From: Oscheius sp. JU75
Taxonomy: Eukaryota; Nematoda; Chromadorea; Rhabditida; Rhabditidae
DNA: 64,000 bases
Direction: 5' to 3'
Assembly: GCA_037178855.1 (NCBI GenBank)
Contig: JASJZC010000007.1
Span: forward strand, 2,914,001 to 2,978,000
The notes beneath the pieces were generated by a model that ran no database searches, was not told where the DNA came from, and worked only from the letters and a program-made list of their open reading frames with translations. Position 1 is the stretch's first letter. Each line of letters begins with the position of its first letter. This document shows, in pieces, positions 38,301 through 50,300 of the stretch. Position numbers and translations under genes: made by a program.

Positions 38301-41300
38301 TCCCAGATTACTGTTGCCTGGTTGAACAGATATTCGGATGTCAGCGGTATTTCGGATCCGAAACCGTTTAGGACAGGGTAAACTGCTTCCTTGTTTTATT
38401 AATCTTGTTACAGCTTTGGATATCCTTCTTCACCAAGAGAGCTGCAAGCAGTCTCAATTTCTCCCGATACAGTTTACCTGTACTGGTCCCTGCCTGAAAC
38501 TCTCAATGCTCCTATCAACGAAATTAAGTACAAAGTGGTCAAAAGTGGAGTAGAACTGATTGATATTCTTTAAGGTGACTCAACAAGGAACAGGTCTTTC
38601 TTCTCCATCGACTATTGCCATTCAGGAATTCACTGATATTGGCTTTGCTCCATTATCAACAGACACTGCTTCTTGTCTCTCGAGTCCCTGTAGAGCTAAA
38701 GTTACAAATTTACGAGCAAGTACCGAGTACAAATTCTGGGTGCGTATTACTATTATTCACTTACGCTTTTTTCTTCAGGTTACGGCAATTCATACTTCCC
38801 ACTTGAACGCCCAGTTTCTCGAAGATGCCGAAGCCATTTCTCCTGAAGCTGCTTCAAAAACGAAGGATGTTGCCGGGACGTTACGACCTGACAACATCAC
38901 AGGATCTTCAATTCTTCTTCGATGGAACAGCTTGCAACCGGAATTGCCACCGGCTTCAATATCAGTACAGTACAAGGAAACGGGTCTGTCTATCAGTGAA
39001 ACAAACTGGAACACACCTGTTAATGCTTCATTTGACCCGAATGTACCTACTCTTTTACGTAAATGTCAAAAAGGTATAACACAAAAACATCTTTCAGTGC
39101 TCATAAACAACCTACTTTCTGCCACTTCGTATGACTACCGCTTTGTGGCAGCTTATGCTGGAAGCTACTCTATTAACGGAAAAGACTATTCGTTCAAAGA
39201 GGACTATTTTCAAGGAGTTCAACAGATTAAAACCAAAGCCGGCGTGCCTACAGCTCCTATGAATGTCGAAGCTCGGATAGATGAGGAAGGCTGGATCGTT
39301 TCATGGCAAGAGCCAGAAAGCAATGGAGGGAGTGTGGTCTTAAGCTATGCTGTTGAGGTAAAATGAAGTTTTGACTTGAATTAAGGGTATATTCAGATGA
39401 GAATCAATCGAACAAGTGAATGGGAGATAGCAGAACGTGGCCTCGGACCATCGAAAATGTGGTGGAGACCAGCCAAAAGTAATAAGGACGAAAAGTGCTG
39501 GGAGTTTCGAGTAAGAGCTGCCAATGCCGAAGGTTTCGGACCGTACGCTAACACCATTGCTGCTAGTAGTAAGTTTACACAGAATGGATTTGAAAAAACT
39601 ATTTAGTGGAAGAAGAGGAAGAGGAGGAAATGTTCACATGGTCTTTTCTATTAATTGCTTTGGCTTTGCTTCTCCTAGCCTTACTTCTTGTTTGTTTTTT
39701 ATTCCGTTCAAGTGAGTTTTCAAAACTACAATAGAAACATTGCTTACAGTCCGTTCCTTCCGTCGAAAGCAACTGGTTAGAAAAAAGAAACTACTGGAAA
39801 CCAGAAATTGTATCACTTTGGAGAAGATGACAGGACACACTGCTCCGGACGAGCCACTTTCTGCTCATATGCTTCGAGAGCTCAAACGTAGCTATTCTAC
39901 ATTTCAAAATATAAAATACATCCTTCAGTTCTGCCAATAATATACGAGTCAGATTTGCAAGAGATTCGTTTGCTAGCCCCTGATGAGAAGCCATATGAAA
40001 TAAGTCTGTGCAACTGTACTTCGGCGGTAACGGAAGAAGGAGAAGTTATAAGAAAGGTACGGGATTTGGTATCAGTCTCATGCCAAATACAGAAACTTTC
40101 TTCGAAAGCTCCATATTCGTTGAAGAACAAGTTGATCAAGGAAGCCATCCTCTTGAATAACTTTGACCATCCTCACATCATAAAGCTTCTCGGAGTTTGC
40201 ACTGTTGACATCCGTTCACCATATATGATCTTGGAGCACATGAACGAAGGAAGCTTGAAAGATGTTCTCGTAAACAAGTTAGTTAGAACCTAAGATACTG
40301 AAAAACCAAATATTTAGTGTTAAAGCAGAGCCAGAGCACCAACTGTGCTTGAAAGATCTCATCGGTTTCATGATTGACATTGGAAGAGCTGGTGACTATT
40401 TGGAGAGCCAGCGGCATGTCTACAGAGGATTGTGTGCAAAAACATGTTTTGTGAACAATGAACACGGGCAGAAAATTGTAAAACTTGGTAAAAATGTGTG
40501 TCACAAAAACAAGGAAATTCAGGCGACTTCGGGCTAGTGCGTGGGGTGTACGACGACAGCTATTTCTTCTCAGAGTTTGGAGACTTTCAGCCCATAAGGT
40601 TAGAACAAAACTTCATGAATTACCAGTTCATTTCAGATGGTGTGCTCCAGAAGTTTGTCTCAGCCTCCAGTTCACATCAAAAAGCGATGTATGGTCATAC
40701 GGGGTGGTCCTCTTTGAACTAATGACCCTCGGAGCCGATCCCTATCCTCAATGTCAAACAGTGGAACAGGTGAGCCTCTGTTATTCTTCCTGTCTCACTT
40801 CCTTTCCTAGGTTCAATCTCGTTTACGTACCGGAGATACACCATCACGCCCTCGAGGTTGTCCGGAACAAATGTAAGCAATACACAGAAGTAAGTTTCCT
40901 GTTTTTCAGATGCAAATTGATGAGATCATGCTGGTCAAGGGAACCTGACGATCGCCCGAATTTCTCGGATCTCGTAGTAGAACTGGAGACTCTAAAAGAA
41001 ATGCCAGAATTTCACGATGCGAAACCGTATTTACCCTCTGGAGGTCATTATAACGAAGCATTTGATGTCTCAATTGACAGCTCAAGTAGCGAGAAACAAG
41101 ATTACAAAGTTGGTTCAATGTTTCCCATTAGAAATCTTTTAAGGATCGACCGCTGTTCAACACCTCCCAAAGATCGCTGGATGCAAACCGGTTCGGTGAG
41201 TCAAAACAGACGTTTTGAAAGGTTAATCCAATCGTATTACCAGCAGGACGGAAGTATATATGACCTTTACGGTGAACATCATCTGGACAAGTGTTTTATT

Positions 41301-41408
41301 GCTCTTTTCGTACTAAGAATCCCTGCAATAGTGTTGGCTCAATGGTATAGCCTAATGTTTCTGCTTTTGGTATGGCCTCTATCAAGTTCAGTAGCACTTG
41401 AGTTTTGA
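32309..41408 (+). CDS. rol-3: ROS1/Sevenless-type receptor, ROL-3 homologue, with degenerate kinase domain
   Basis: Single-pass receptor of about 2,360-2,390 residues in about 40 exons; human ROS1 has 2,347. A signal peptide ([18 protein letters not shown]) leads into a Cys-rich segment (exon 32986-33121), FN3 domains and YWTD-type propellers (for example 33917-34891, 35362-36287, 36887-37936). FN3 repeats follow (36323-36848, 38168-39568), then an acidic stretch and a transmembrane helix (39640-39705). The kinase region is coded by exons 39929-40056, 40093-40277, 40318-40487, 40523-40598, 40637-40769, 40811-40872 and 40910-41195. DFG (40525-40533), WCAPE and [12 protein letters not shown] are kept, but the Gly-rich loop is absent and HRDLAARN reads YRGLCAKT (40421 on). 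Many N-glycosylation sites occur. The intron after 33121 starts with GC. The C-terminal 37 residues run antisense to the neighbouring gene and may be mis-modelled. The exon 2 junction and several 36-39 nt introns need transcripts. Confidence 0.92.
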
Positions 41409-43137
41409 TTAGCATCTCGCTTGGAGACAGTTGGGGAGTAGTCATATAAGTGAGAGAAGGTGTCGGCGAATCATCTCGTCTTCGTTTTGGCGGTGGCGTG
41501 CTCAGAAGACATTGGGGTGGTGGAGGAGTGACTAGTTTGTCTTCTCGACTTGAGGGTCGCATGCCGTAAAGCTAAAATACAAGTTTGAAAACGAGATTTA
41601 TAGTATTCCTCACTTGAAATTGTCTTTTCTCCTCATCTTGGTGTAATTGCTGAACAAGTCCCTCATAGGACAGTCCATTGCTGGTGCTGGGCTAAACACG
41701 TTTTCACTGTTCGCTAGTCAGAGATCACTTACTCTATTTTCCATTGGCAGAACAGATTCGATGGACTGATTCGTTAGTGATGTATCGGCTTTATGAACAC
41801 CTGTTCCGTTCAGCAGGGCTAAATATTGTCTTAAATATAAAGCGTTAATAGGAAACACACCACTCCACTTGATAAACGCTGGCTCAGATCCGATATCATT
41901 TTTGTCGATACCGCAGATATCCAAAATCAAGGCTTCCCATGGTAATGGAGCTCCCCCTTCTGTTAGCCGTTTCTCCTTTTGTTTCTACAAAAGCGACAAT
42001 GGAACAGAGACCAGAAAACCAACCTTTGCATTCAATTTCCATCGTCCCCAAAATCTCTGACGCCATTCACGAAACTCAAGTACTTTTCTGGTGAATCCAA
42101 GATCAAATGTTGCCTGCGCCACTTTTTCTGTTGCCGATTTTTTCGATTCTGAAAAACTTTATCAGTTCAGTAGTTGTTGATGCGAAAAGTGATTTTTCAG
42201 AGAGATGTCATCAAATGTACACTAACCACTTTTGCAAACCACCCGGTATCCATATTTTGGCTAGCCAGGAAAACATGCTTGAGACGAGGAAAAAGAGATG
42301 ATAAATAGGCTATTAACTGCCAAGAGACATTTGAAATCTGATTCGTAATATTCACCCCCATTTATATTGTTTTGGCAGAAAGGGATAACAAGTCTGCTGG
42401 GAATTCAACTATTGACGAGGTTGCTCTTCTAAAGAACCAGCGTTCAGATTAGGACGCTATGAAGAATTACAAGTATCGAATCGACAAATTCATCAAATTG
42501 GATAAGAATATTATAGTGACAACTCACACAACAAGCTGCATCTTTTGAATCCCGTTCACTTGTCAAAAAACTTATGCAAAACACCTGTTCCAAAGATGCT
42601 ATCGCTTTTTTGCAAGAATTAATTGTGACATACTACTCCCAAAATAAGGGATCGAATCTGTTTTAATCTACTTGAAACACTGAGCGGCGAGTGTTGACTA
42701 ATCTTGGCCGGGTGGCGGCATTGTTTAGCAGGTCAACACACATGTGCAAGCGATACGGCGAGCGAACAAAAAACTCAACAGGAACTGATAACACGAGGGC
42801 TCTCGAAAGAAAACACTTTTGGCGCTACGCCAAAATTGATAGATTACGTCAGACGGGAGTGAGAAAAGACCGACCTGGAGTGACGATAGTTCCATCTGAA
42901 GCTAATTTCTTCAAATCTCCAAAAATGTGGTCGCGTTCCATGCGAATCAGTCCGAGGAGACACAAAAAACGCTCTCGTTTGTTCTGAAAAAGGGAACAAT
43001 TAGCCAAAAAGGAAAATTATAAGGAAGTGTGTCTAAAAATAGCTCACATTATCCATATCCCATGTTTCCAAGTTGGATTCTTCCTCCTCTTCCGGTTCGC
43101 AGTCTTCTTCCTTGATTTTTAGCAAAATTGGCTCCAT
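41296..43137 (-). CDS. Unidentified acidic, probably nuclear protein (SMAP-like segment)
   Basis: Seven in-phase exons (43137-43048, 42983-42875, 42148-42024, 41984-41861, 41818-41733, 41691-41614, 41571-41296) encode 295 residues. The start lies 3 nt after a TTTGCAG acceptor. The N-terminus has an IKEE sequence that fits the SUMO consensus, then a Glu-rich run. The segment TWDMDNNKRERFLCLLG resembles the tryptophan..FLRLMG core of the small acidic protein (SMAP) domain; this is a weak match. A basic/aromatic stretch follows (EFREWRQRFWGRWK), then a Pro/Thr-rich region with KRRR, a likely nuclear signal (TPPPKRRRDD). I do not recognise the family with certainty. Intron 2 is long (726 nt). The last exon overlaps the rol-3 coding end on the other strand by 113 bp. 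Divergent to the + strand exon at 43395. Confidence 0.7.
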
Positions 43138-43394
43138 TATCTGCAAATTGACGAATTGTTATGCATTGTTGCAATCAAAAGGTGGTAGAGTGGACAAAGA
43201 GGGTGGGCGCGTGTGTTATTTGGATAGTGGCAACGCACCCGCATCGATCGGCGTGGCAAGTTGTTTTCCTGGACCTATTACCGTGAAAATGACGAAGCAG
43301 TACAAGGTCATCCTGACTCAATGACCTATAATCACTACATTTGAGTATTTTGGGCGGGAAAAGCGATCAGCAGATACGATTGTTCATGTTTCAG

Positions 43395-43480
43395 ATCGGT
43401 CAGGGAACAGTCTAGGAGGACGCAAGAATAGCAAGCCGTCGCTTATAAAGAAACGGGAGAAGCCCAAGCCGCCACCCTTG
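43395..43480 (+). other. Possible coding exon upstream of the Pro/Ser-rich gene
   Basis: An open segment flanked by a good acceptor (CATGTTTCAG) and a good donor (TTG|GTGAGT) encodes a Lys/Pro-rich stretch ending KKREKPKPPPL. It ends in phase 0, which would join cleanly to the exon at 44522. No upstream exon with a matching start was found. It could be an alternative 5' exon of the gene at 44481-45631, or a separate short gene, because the frame also runs on to a stop at 43672. Confidence 0.35.
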
Positions 43481-44480
43481 GTGAGTCTCGACATCATCAG
43501 AGATCAAAAGCTAGTTATGAGGGAGCGAGAGGCTCGCTACCCGGTAGTTAGCGGGCAGTTTACAACTATTCGTCAAAGACACGATTTCCAAGGGATGCTT
43601 TCTATGCAGGCACGAGTGTTTCCGAGACAAAACAACAGCAACAAACTCTTGCAGGCGTTTGGGACGCATTAGAGTCAATTGATGAACCATGAAAATGGGC
43701 CTCCAAATCTCTCATGCAAAACCTTTTATGGCTCCGCGCATCCATGCCCTATGATCGGCCTGAATGACATCTGCCGTCCTCTACCCCGTGTATAATGACC
43801 CCACACATCTATGAGGCAGAGTTCATTAATTCCGCCGATGCAAGCAGGATGCTTAATTACATCTCGTGTTTTTTTCCACAAGTGAGCGCTAATGAAGGAG
43901 TTTTGCAAAGGGAATTAAGCGGAACGGGAGGGCGGTCATCCTCACATAACAAATATAACTGATAAGCAAAGTGACAGGCACAAACGCCGAGTGATTACAG
44001 GTGAAGAAATCTAGACACCTCATACACTGTCTCCGAAACGTGACAACATAATCACAAACGCGATTAACACATTACCCTGCAGTCAACAAGTTGCACCAGG
44101 ATTTAATTTTAAAGACGCGCAACAATGTCACTGAAAAGTGGACGGCCAACAATGACCTTGTGTTAACAGGCGGACAGGTGTGGTCTTCGTAGGGCTGTTG
44201 CAAATAGACCGGTCCGGAAACGGTAAGATAACAGACAGACAAAAGTTTGTTCTCAAGATAGGGTGAGTGTGAAAGCGAGAACCGATTTCAACACCGACAC
44301 TGGGGTGATGGACAATAACCTTGTTTGTTTGCTTAAAGCTGGCTTCTAAATTAGGTCCGCACTGACCTGAATGCAAAAAAGGGTGTTCTTGTTTACAGCC
44401 CCTCCCTGACGAAGGGTCTGATTTCTTCCAAGGATTTTCAAGCAGTTTCAAAACTGCTAATGATAACCCATACAACTTCT

Positions 44481-45631
44481 ATGAACAACGTAAGTGTTTT
44501 GAACCCACTTGATCAATGAAGAACATAGCGTATTCCGCGTCGGCTGTAGCTGGTCCGCCAAGGTCTCCGTTCGGTTCGTATTCTCCGTTTGATATCACGA
44601 CTGGAAGAAGAGGATTCTCCACAGAAACTGAGTCAACTCGAGCTGAAGATGGAGGTGAGTTTAGAGACAAATTGCAAAATAACTTAGAAAATAGCCTCAA
44701 TAAAGATCAGGACCGAAAATAGCCTGAATGAGGCTGCTGGGTTGTCTCAGAAATTAACCAATTGATTTACGCTAAGAATACGATAATAAAATATAAACGA
44801 CGTTCAGGTCATCTGAGTAAGAGCTGGGCTGCAGGGGCCATGACTCTGGAGCCAGGAAAGTACATCCAGCAGAATCCAATTACACCTACACGACCGTCTC
44901 CAACTTGTAAGTTTTAGTAAGATTGCCAAGTGCCGAAGATCCTTGTAGACACAAATTGACAAAATAGGCACGTGCAACAGATTGTAGGTGTACCTTTTTA
45001 CTAACCCCTCTTTTGATTTGAGTGAGTGTTTTCAACGTCTGGGCTGACACATCTCAGTGGAATACTTCTTTCTTTCTTTTCATTACTACCATTGCATGTA
45101 AACTGGACGACAACACTCTCATAGAATGGATAAGTGGAAAAAGTCGGATCGCAGTAGAAATATTTGTATACAGGAGAAAAGTCGACAGCGTTTCTATAAA
45201 TACTGTGTTGGACCCTAGAAATCTAAGAGGAAGCACTGAGCCTTTATCAACAAAGATCTGAAAAACAGATTGGGGCAAAAGGCGAAGAGGATTACGTAGG
45301 CAAATTAGCTGTACCCTACGAAACAAAGTATCACATGCTCATTGACAAAATACAGTAGTATGAATAATTAATCACTCTGGCTCTCATGGCCTCGTTCACC
45401 TGCTATCAGTACTTTCTCACGAGCTCACAATTCCTAGAATCAATTGAATCACTGAAACACATGTCAGCAATCAAGAATTAGTTGTCATTATAACTGAAAA
45501 TTGGATATATTTCAGCTGCTGTGCCACCACCACCATCGCTACCTTCACAAGCCAGAAAAGGACAGCGTACACCGGCTCTTCATCCTTCGTCTTCGGGGAC
45601 AAGCTATCAACAAAAAGTCAGTCGCGTGTGA
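44481..45631 (+). CDS. Short Pro/Ser-rich protein of unknown function
   Basis: Four exons (44481-44489, 44522-44654, 44808-44906, 45516-45631) join in phase to give 118 residues. The first exon codes only MNN; an alternative is translation from the ATG at 44516, reading into exon 2. The protein is low-complexity and probably disordered: PPRSPFGSYSPFDITTGRR, a Thr/Glu-rich stretch, then GAMTLEPGKYIQQNPITPTR and a VPPPPSLPSQ segment. No domain, signal peptide or membrane segment is seen and I do not recognise the family. Phase agreement over three junctions and a poly(A) signal (AATAAA, 45677-45682) 46 nt after the stop support a real gene. It is convergent with the G-alpha gene, whose stop lies 231 bp away. 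Confidence 0.55.
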
Positions 45632-45676
45632 TGACAAATCTTTCATTTATTTTGCCATGACTCTTTAATTTGCTTA

Positions 45677-45703
45677 AATAAAGTAGTTCGTTAAAGATTT
45701 ATT
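45677..45703. promoter_or_regulatory. Facing poly(A) signals of convergent genes
   Basis: AATAAA on the plus strand (45677-45682) serves the Pro/Ser-rich gene. TTTATT at 45698-45703 is AATAAA on the minus strand, 160 nt after the G-alpha stop. The two 3' ends therefore probably meet or overlap within a few tens of bases. Confidence 0.55.
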
Positions 45704-45862
45704 CACATTTAGCGAAGTCACTCGAGTACAAGTGATATAAATAGTTGCGTAAAGAGAACACTGGGACATGAAGCAGTTTTCCGGAAAGAAGGACAAGATT
45801 TTTGAGAAGGATGTGTCTAGATGAGAGTATGACACTTTTAAAGCATCTACAAGTGTATCGAC

Positions 45863-47314
45863 CTAGTAGAGACCACTTTTGTGTAGATTCTGCTGAATGA
45901 TCATAGAGATTACTGATTCTAGAATTTTCTGTACTTGATCTGAAAATTTGTTTTTGAAAAGAAAAAGATTTCGAGATACCAGTATCAGTTGCACACGTCT
46001 CGTGGACAAAAATGGTTTTTTTCTTATTCTTGTTCACAATTTCGAACTCTTCTTTAATAAACTTAACGGAATCTGCATACGTTTGAGCACCTGAAAACAT
46101 CAGTTTCACGCTTAAAATTTTCTCTGAACAAACCTGAATAGTGGTCAAAGGCTACTTTGATAGAGGTGTGTTGAATTTTTTCCTGGAAAAGATCCTTCTT
46201 ATTCAAAAAGAGTATGATGGCTGTATTGATGAACCACCGGCTGTTGCAAATAGAGTCGAACAGTCTCAGAGACTCCTTCATTCTATTCTAAAACTCGGTC
46301 GTTTTCTGTTTATAGCTTTCTTACGGTGGTCTCATCTTCAAAAAGAACTTCGTCATATTCGGACAGGGCGGCTATGAAAATAATTGAGTTGACATCCTCG
46401 AAGCAGTGAATCCATTTTTTCCGCTCAGATCGCTGTCCACCGACATCGAAAACTCTGAATAAAACTTATGAGACAATCTGTTTGTTACTCACCTAAAGTG
46501 AACTTTCTTAATTTCGAAAGTAACTTCAACAATTCCCGTAGTTTTTATCCTCGTCAGAAGCATGTCTGTTTGGGTAGGAGTGTAGTCATCAGAGGCGATT
46601 CTTTCGACATTGTCAAAAAAGCTTGAAACGGTATGTGAACCAGTCTACAAGTCTACTCACAAACTACTGCTCTCGTGAAGGTGACATTCTAATCTTTTTG
46701 CCTCGTAAATGTTTTGAACCGCTTTATCGGACCAAAGGTTCTTGAGGGCGTGAGCCAGCTCCTTGGTAAATCTTTCCGATTCTCGTCCTTCTTTGATCGT
46801 ATCCAGCACGACTCTAGAATCTGACTGCAAACAAGCAATATCTTGACAATTTTCATGTGAATTCTACCTCTCGTTTGGAGTCTGAGAAGGCAACGTTGTA
46901 CTTTCCCATAGCTTTCAACAGAGCAGCCATAGCCATTACTGTGTTGTTGTAGACAACCTGAATATGCCAATTACAAAAGAATCACAAAACAAAAATACTC
47001 TTTTCTGCTGATCCTTTTCTTCCAGTGTGAATCCATCACTGTGAAGAATTCTCATTTGTTTCAAAACTGTTGACTTTCCGCACTCTCCCGCACCTGAAAT
47101 CAAGTGTGAAGCAGCAGCAATGATCCGTGTTTCAGAACAAGTACAAAATATGTTTCAACGGAAGTCACGTATAATCTCATTGTCTATACAACTTACCGAG
47201 AAGAAGTAGTTTGATCGTACGCTCATCATGGGCTGCCTGTTGTTTGAGCTGCTTGTCGATTTGTCTATTCTTTTCGCCTATCTTCTTCTCCTCTTCGCTC
47301 TGACAGAGACCCAT
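45863..47314 (-). CDS. Heterotrimeric G-protein alpha subunit (ODR-3/GPA-like)
   Basis: Complete G-alpha of 355 residues from nine minus-strand exons: 47314-47197, 47093-46999, 46957-46868, 46824-46661, 46621-46493, 46454-46325, 46287-46134, 46090-45980 and 45939-45863. All five nucleotide-binding motifs are present: P-loop GAGECGKST (residues 40-48), RIKTTG of switch [13 protein letters not shown] of switch II, FLNKKD and TCATD. The N-terminus MGLC offers Gly2 for myristoylation and Cys4 for palmitoylation. The start MGLCQSEEE and GAGECGKS are like nematode sensory G-alphas such as ODR-3 and GPA-7. The tail ends HKSGLY, so the Cys at -4 that pertussis toxin modifies in Gi/o is Ser here. An acceptor TTTCAG lies about 15 nt upstream of the ATG. 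It probably couples to chemosensory GPCRs; this is inferred from the family. Confidence 0.95.
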
Positions 47315-50300
47315 TCTGTACCTGAGATTCTGAAACTGTACTTTAGCTGTTGATGTTCAGAAAAGTGAATAAGAGATTGTACTGCCTGGTAAAGAAACGA
47401 AAGCCTGAAAAGGTAATGAGTTTTTGTTTTCACGTGATATGGTAGTGACGCCGATAGCCAGGTGTAAATATTTTATTGCTAACTAATTGAGAGGAAAGTT
47501 AACAGTTTTGCTGTCGTTTTTGAGAGAGAGGGAACGGCGAATGTGTAGTAATGACTAGACAATTTCTTCCTCGTGATTTCTTTTGGATAAAAGATGATGT
47601 GCTTGTCGGACAATGAATGAGCAGTTAGCTGACAATTGATATCAAACGTAGAAATTTCCTTAGGGATTGCCATAATCCGGCTTCGTGTATGAAAATGTCG
47701 AGGTCAACTGGATATTGGCTACTACCGTGGAAAAAACTATCTAAAGAGCAATCTATATTCTTCCGGATGCCCAAGAGCAAATAAAAAAGCTCGAAAGCTG
47801 TGCTCGGTAGGTCGCCAAAGAATAAAAGCACCTGGATTTAATTGCCTGTGATAAATAGAGTGAGCAGCAAACGTTTTTCTTGGACAGCTGATCAAAATAA
47901 TAAAGTAGTCCAACAATCAAACAATCATTAAAAACAGTCCACAGTCCCAGATCTCAGAGCTCGACCGCCAGGTGTTCCCCTTACTCAATTAGTTAGCCCA
48001 TGTTCTGAAAATACCTTTCAGGAACAAAGTGACTACTTCCCCTTGGGAAAACGTATTATTGTAGGGAGACTTTGTTTTGTTCCGTCTAGCTGACACGTGA
48101 GAATGAAAAATCTGAAATTAGTAAACGTCAAAGAGAGAGAAAGAGCTGAATACTGCTTGATGGTCTACTTCGGAATACACTTTCTTTGACTTGTCTTAAA
48201 GAGTAGGAAGTCGTTTATTTTCTAACAGTATGAGGTTGGAATGATGTAGAAAAGTGAGAAAAGTTCCAATCTGACTTGATGAGCGAGTCGATGGAGACAG
48301 ATGTCAATGATTCAGTTACTCGGAGCTCTTCTGATTTCCAGACTCCCCTACGGAAAGGATGGCAATTTGCTAAGTGCATATATGATGATTAGCTGTATAG
48401 AATTAAGACTTTCAACTACAGAGGCTGTTTTCTAAAATAGGGTGTGTGACAGCAGAGATGTGCCATAAGGACACAATCAAGATAAGGCCTGACACCACAA
48501 ATCTTGCATGTTTCCAAGCCAGATGAGCTGGGTGAGAAACTGAGCTCTGGTCGGGGGTGCTGACAACATTTTGAGGAACCGGGTGGGTGAAACACAGAAA
48601 GTGCTTCCCAGGGTAAAATTTTATAAGAGCGACGTCATCCGTTAGCGCGGACATGATTTCCCATGATTACATTAAAGTGGTTGGAAAGTTCTGAAAGGTC
48701 TATGATATGTTTGTACTGACTTCAAATAATAAAGTTGGCTGGTGTGGGACTAATTGGGCTATTAGGCAAAAGGGAAGAAGAAGCAAGCTTCAGAAAGACG
48801 GGCTACGGCAAACACGAGGCCCAGGCACACATAAACATACTTCCAGATGGTCTGAGATTTTGCTCAAGGCGATTAATAGGTTGCTTGGTGAGAATCAGGA
48901 AACAACCTCAGGGGCCGACAACTATAATGGTTGGACAGATGTTCGTTAGACTTCATAATTATTAAAGTGATCTGATCACTGAGGACGCAGAACTCTATCT
49001 CTGTGAATTGGCTTCATTGCCACGGAAGGGTTCCCAGGGCTCTCGAGGGTCCTCGAAACTCTTGGAATCTCAAAAATCGCTTGGACGAGTCAACATTCAA
49101 GGAACGGGATCGACTTTTGCTCCAGACCAGCTGTCTGTCTGCATCATCTAAATATACTGAACATTTCATTCACCGAATCAGTGCGCTTGGTCGCTTTCCA
49201 GTCATGCGCTTACTTCGAAACAGTCTACCTCTTACAGTTATTTATGATTGAGTAAGTTTGAATAGGTAGTAAATTGATTATACCCCCACTAAATGAGATA
49301 AAGTAAAGAGGCAGCTGGACATTCTCTAATAAGAATTTTGATTGAGGAAGGGGCGGTCCGTTGCCAAGAGCCCGTTCTAAGAAGAATGGATACTCTATCA
49401 AAATATCGTTCTGTCTGGTGTACGGTAGGATGTTCGATCTTCAGGACATTTTACCATTACTGTTAATTTGAAGCCTAAACCAAATTGTCATGTGCTTTGC
49501 ATCTTCTTATCTAGATCTCATTGTCTCGACAGAAACAAAGTTCACTCATAAAAGCACAAAATTACTAACACTAGATGAAAGAAAATGAAAAGGGTTCCGC
49601 CTAGAACACACTCCTCTATTCCATCGGAGCAGGTTGAAAAGAACTCTGTATTAAAGAGCAACTAGCGCGAGAAATGAACAGAATAATTAATCGAAAGGGG
49701 TCTTATGGTGAAGCAGACTGAATCAGAGTATTCATCTGTATGTACGAGTCTTTGAAACAACATAAAAAGTGTAATCTTCAAATCCTTCACCTTTCCGACG
49801 GAAACAGCTAAATAGACACTATAGCACCTGTTTGCGTCAAGGGAGCTGCGCAAAATTGGATTCAGCATTAATTGCGTTAAAAGTCGGTGCACGAAAATCA
49901 GCTGCTATCCAGTCACTTATCATATATAAGGAAACGTCGTCATGACCGTTCAAGACATAAAATGATAGCCCTCGCTATCTGTGATACAGCTCGGGAAAAA
50001 CCCACCCGTGTGTCACATGACTTTAATTAATTGTTGCCGAAGCGTAAAGTAGTAACGAAAAGCTAGCTAAGATTTTTAGGCTGAATTTAAGTGGAAGGCC
50101 AGCCGCAAATCTGCCCCACAATTCATTAAAGCTTGGTGAAAAGTGCGGAGTCGCAATAAATTGCAATCAGGGTATCGAAGAACAAAGCTTACCTAAAATA
50201 GTCTCCGGAAATGAGGATGAGACTCAAAAGCAATCATTTTCACAATATTGGATAGGTTAATCTGCCTCCCAGACGCCTAACTCGAACTCTGGAGGAAAGT

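Noticed and set aside
44128-44475. 115-codon ATG-started minus frame, head-to-head with the Pro/Ser-rich gene
   Set aside because: Longest single frame outside accepted genes, but no domain, signal peptide or splice context, and composition is not clearly protein-like.
48412-48654. 80-codon minus frame with a hydrophobic run
   Set aside because: No linked exons and no family resemblance; a chance frame is likely.
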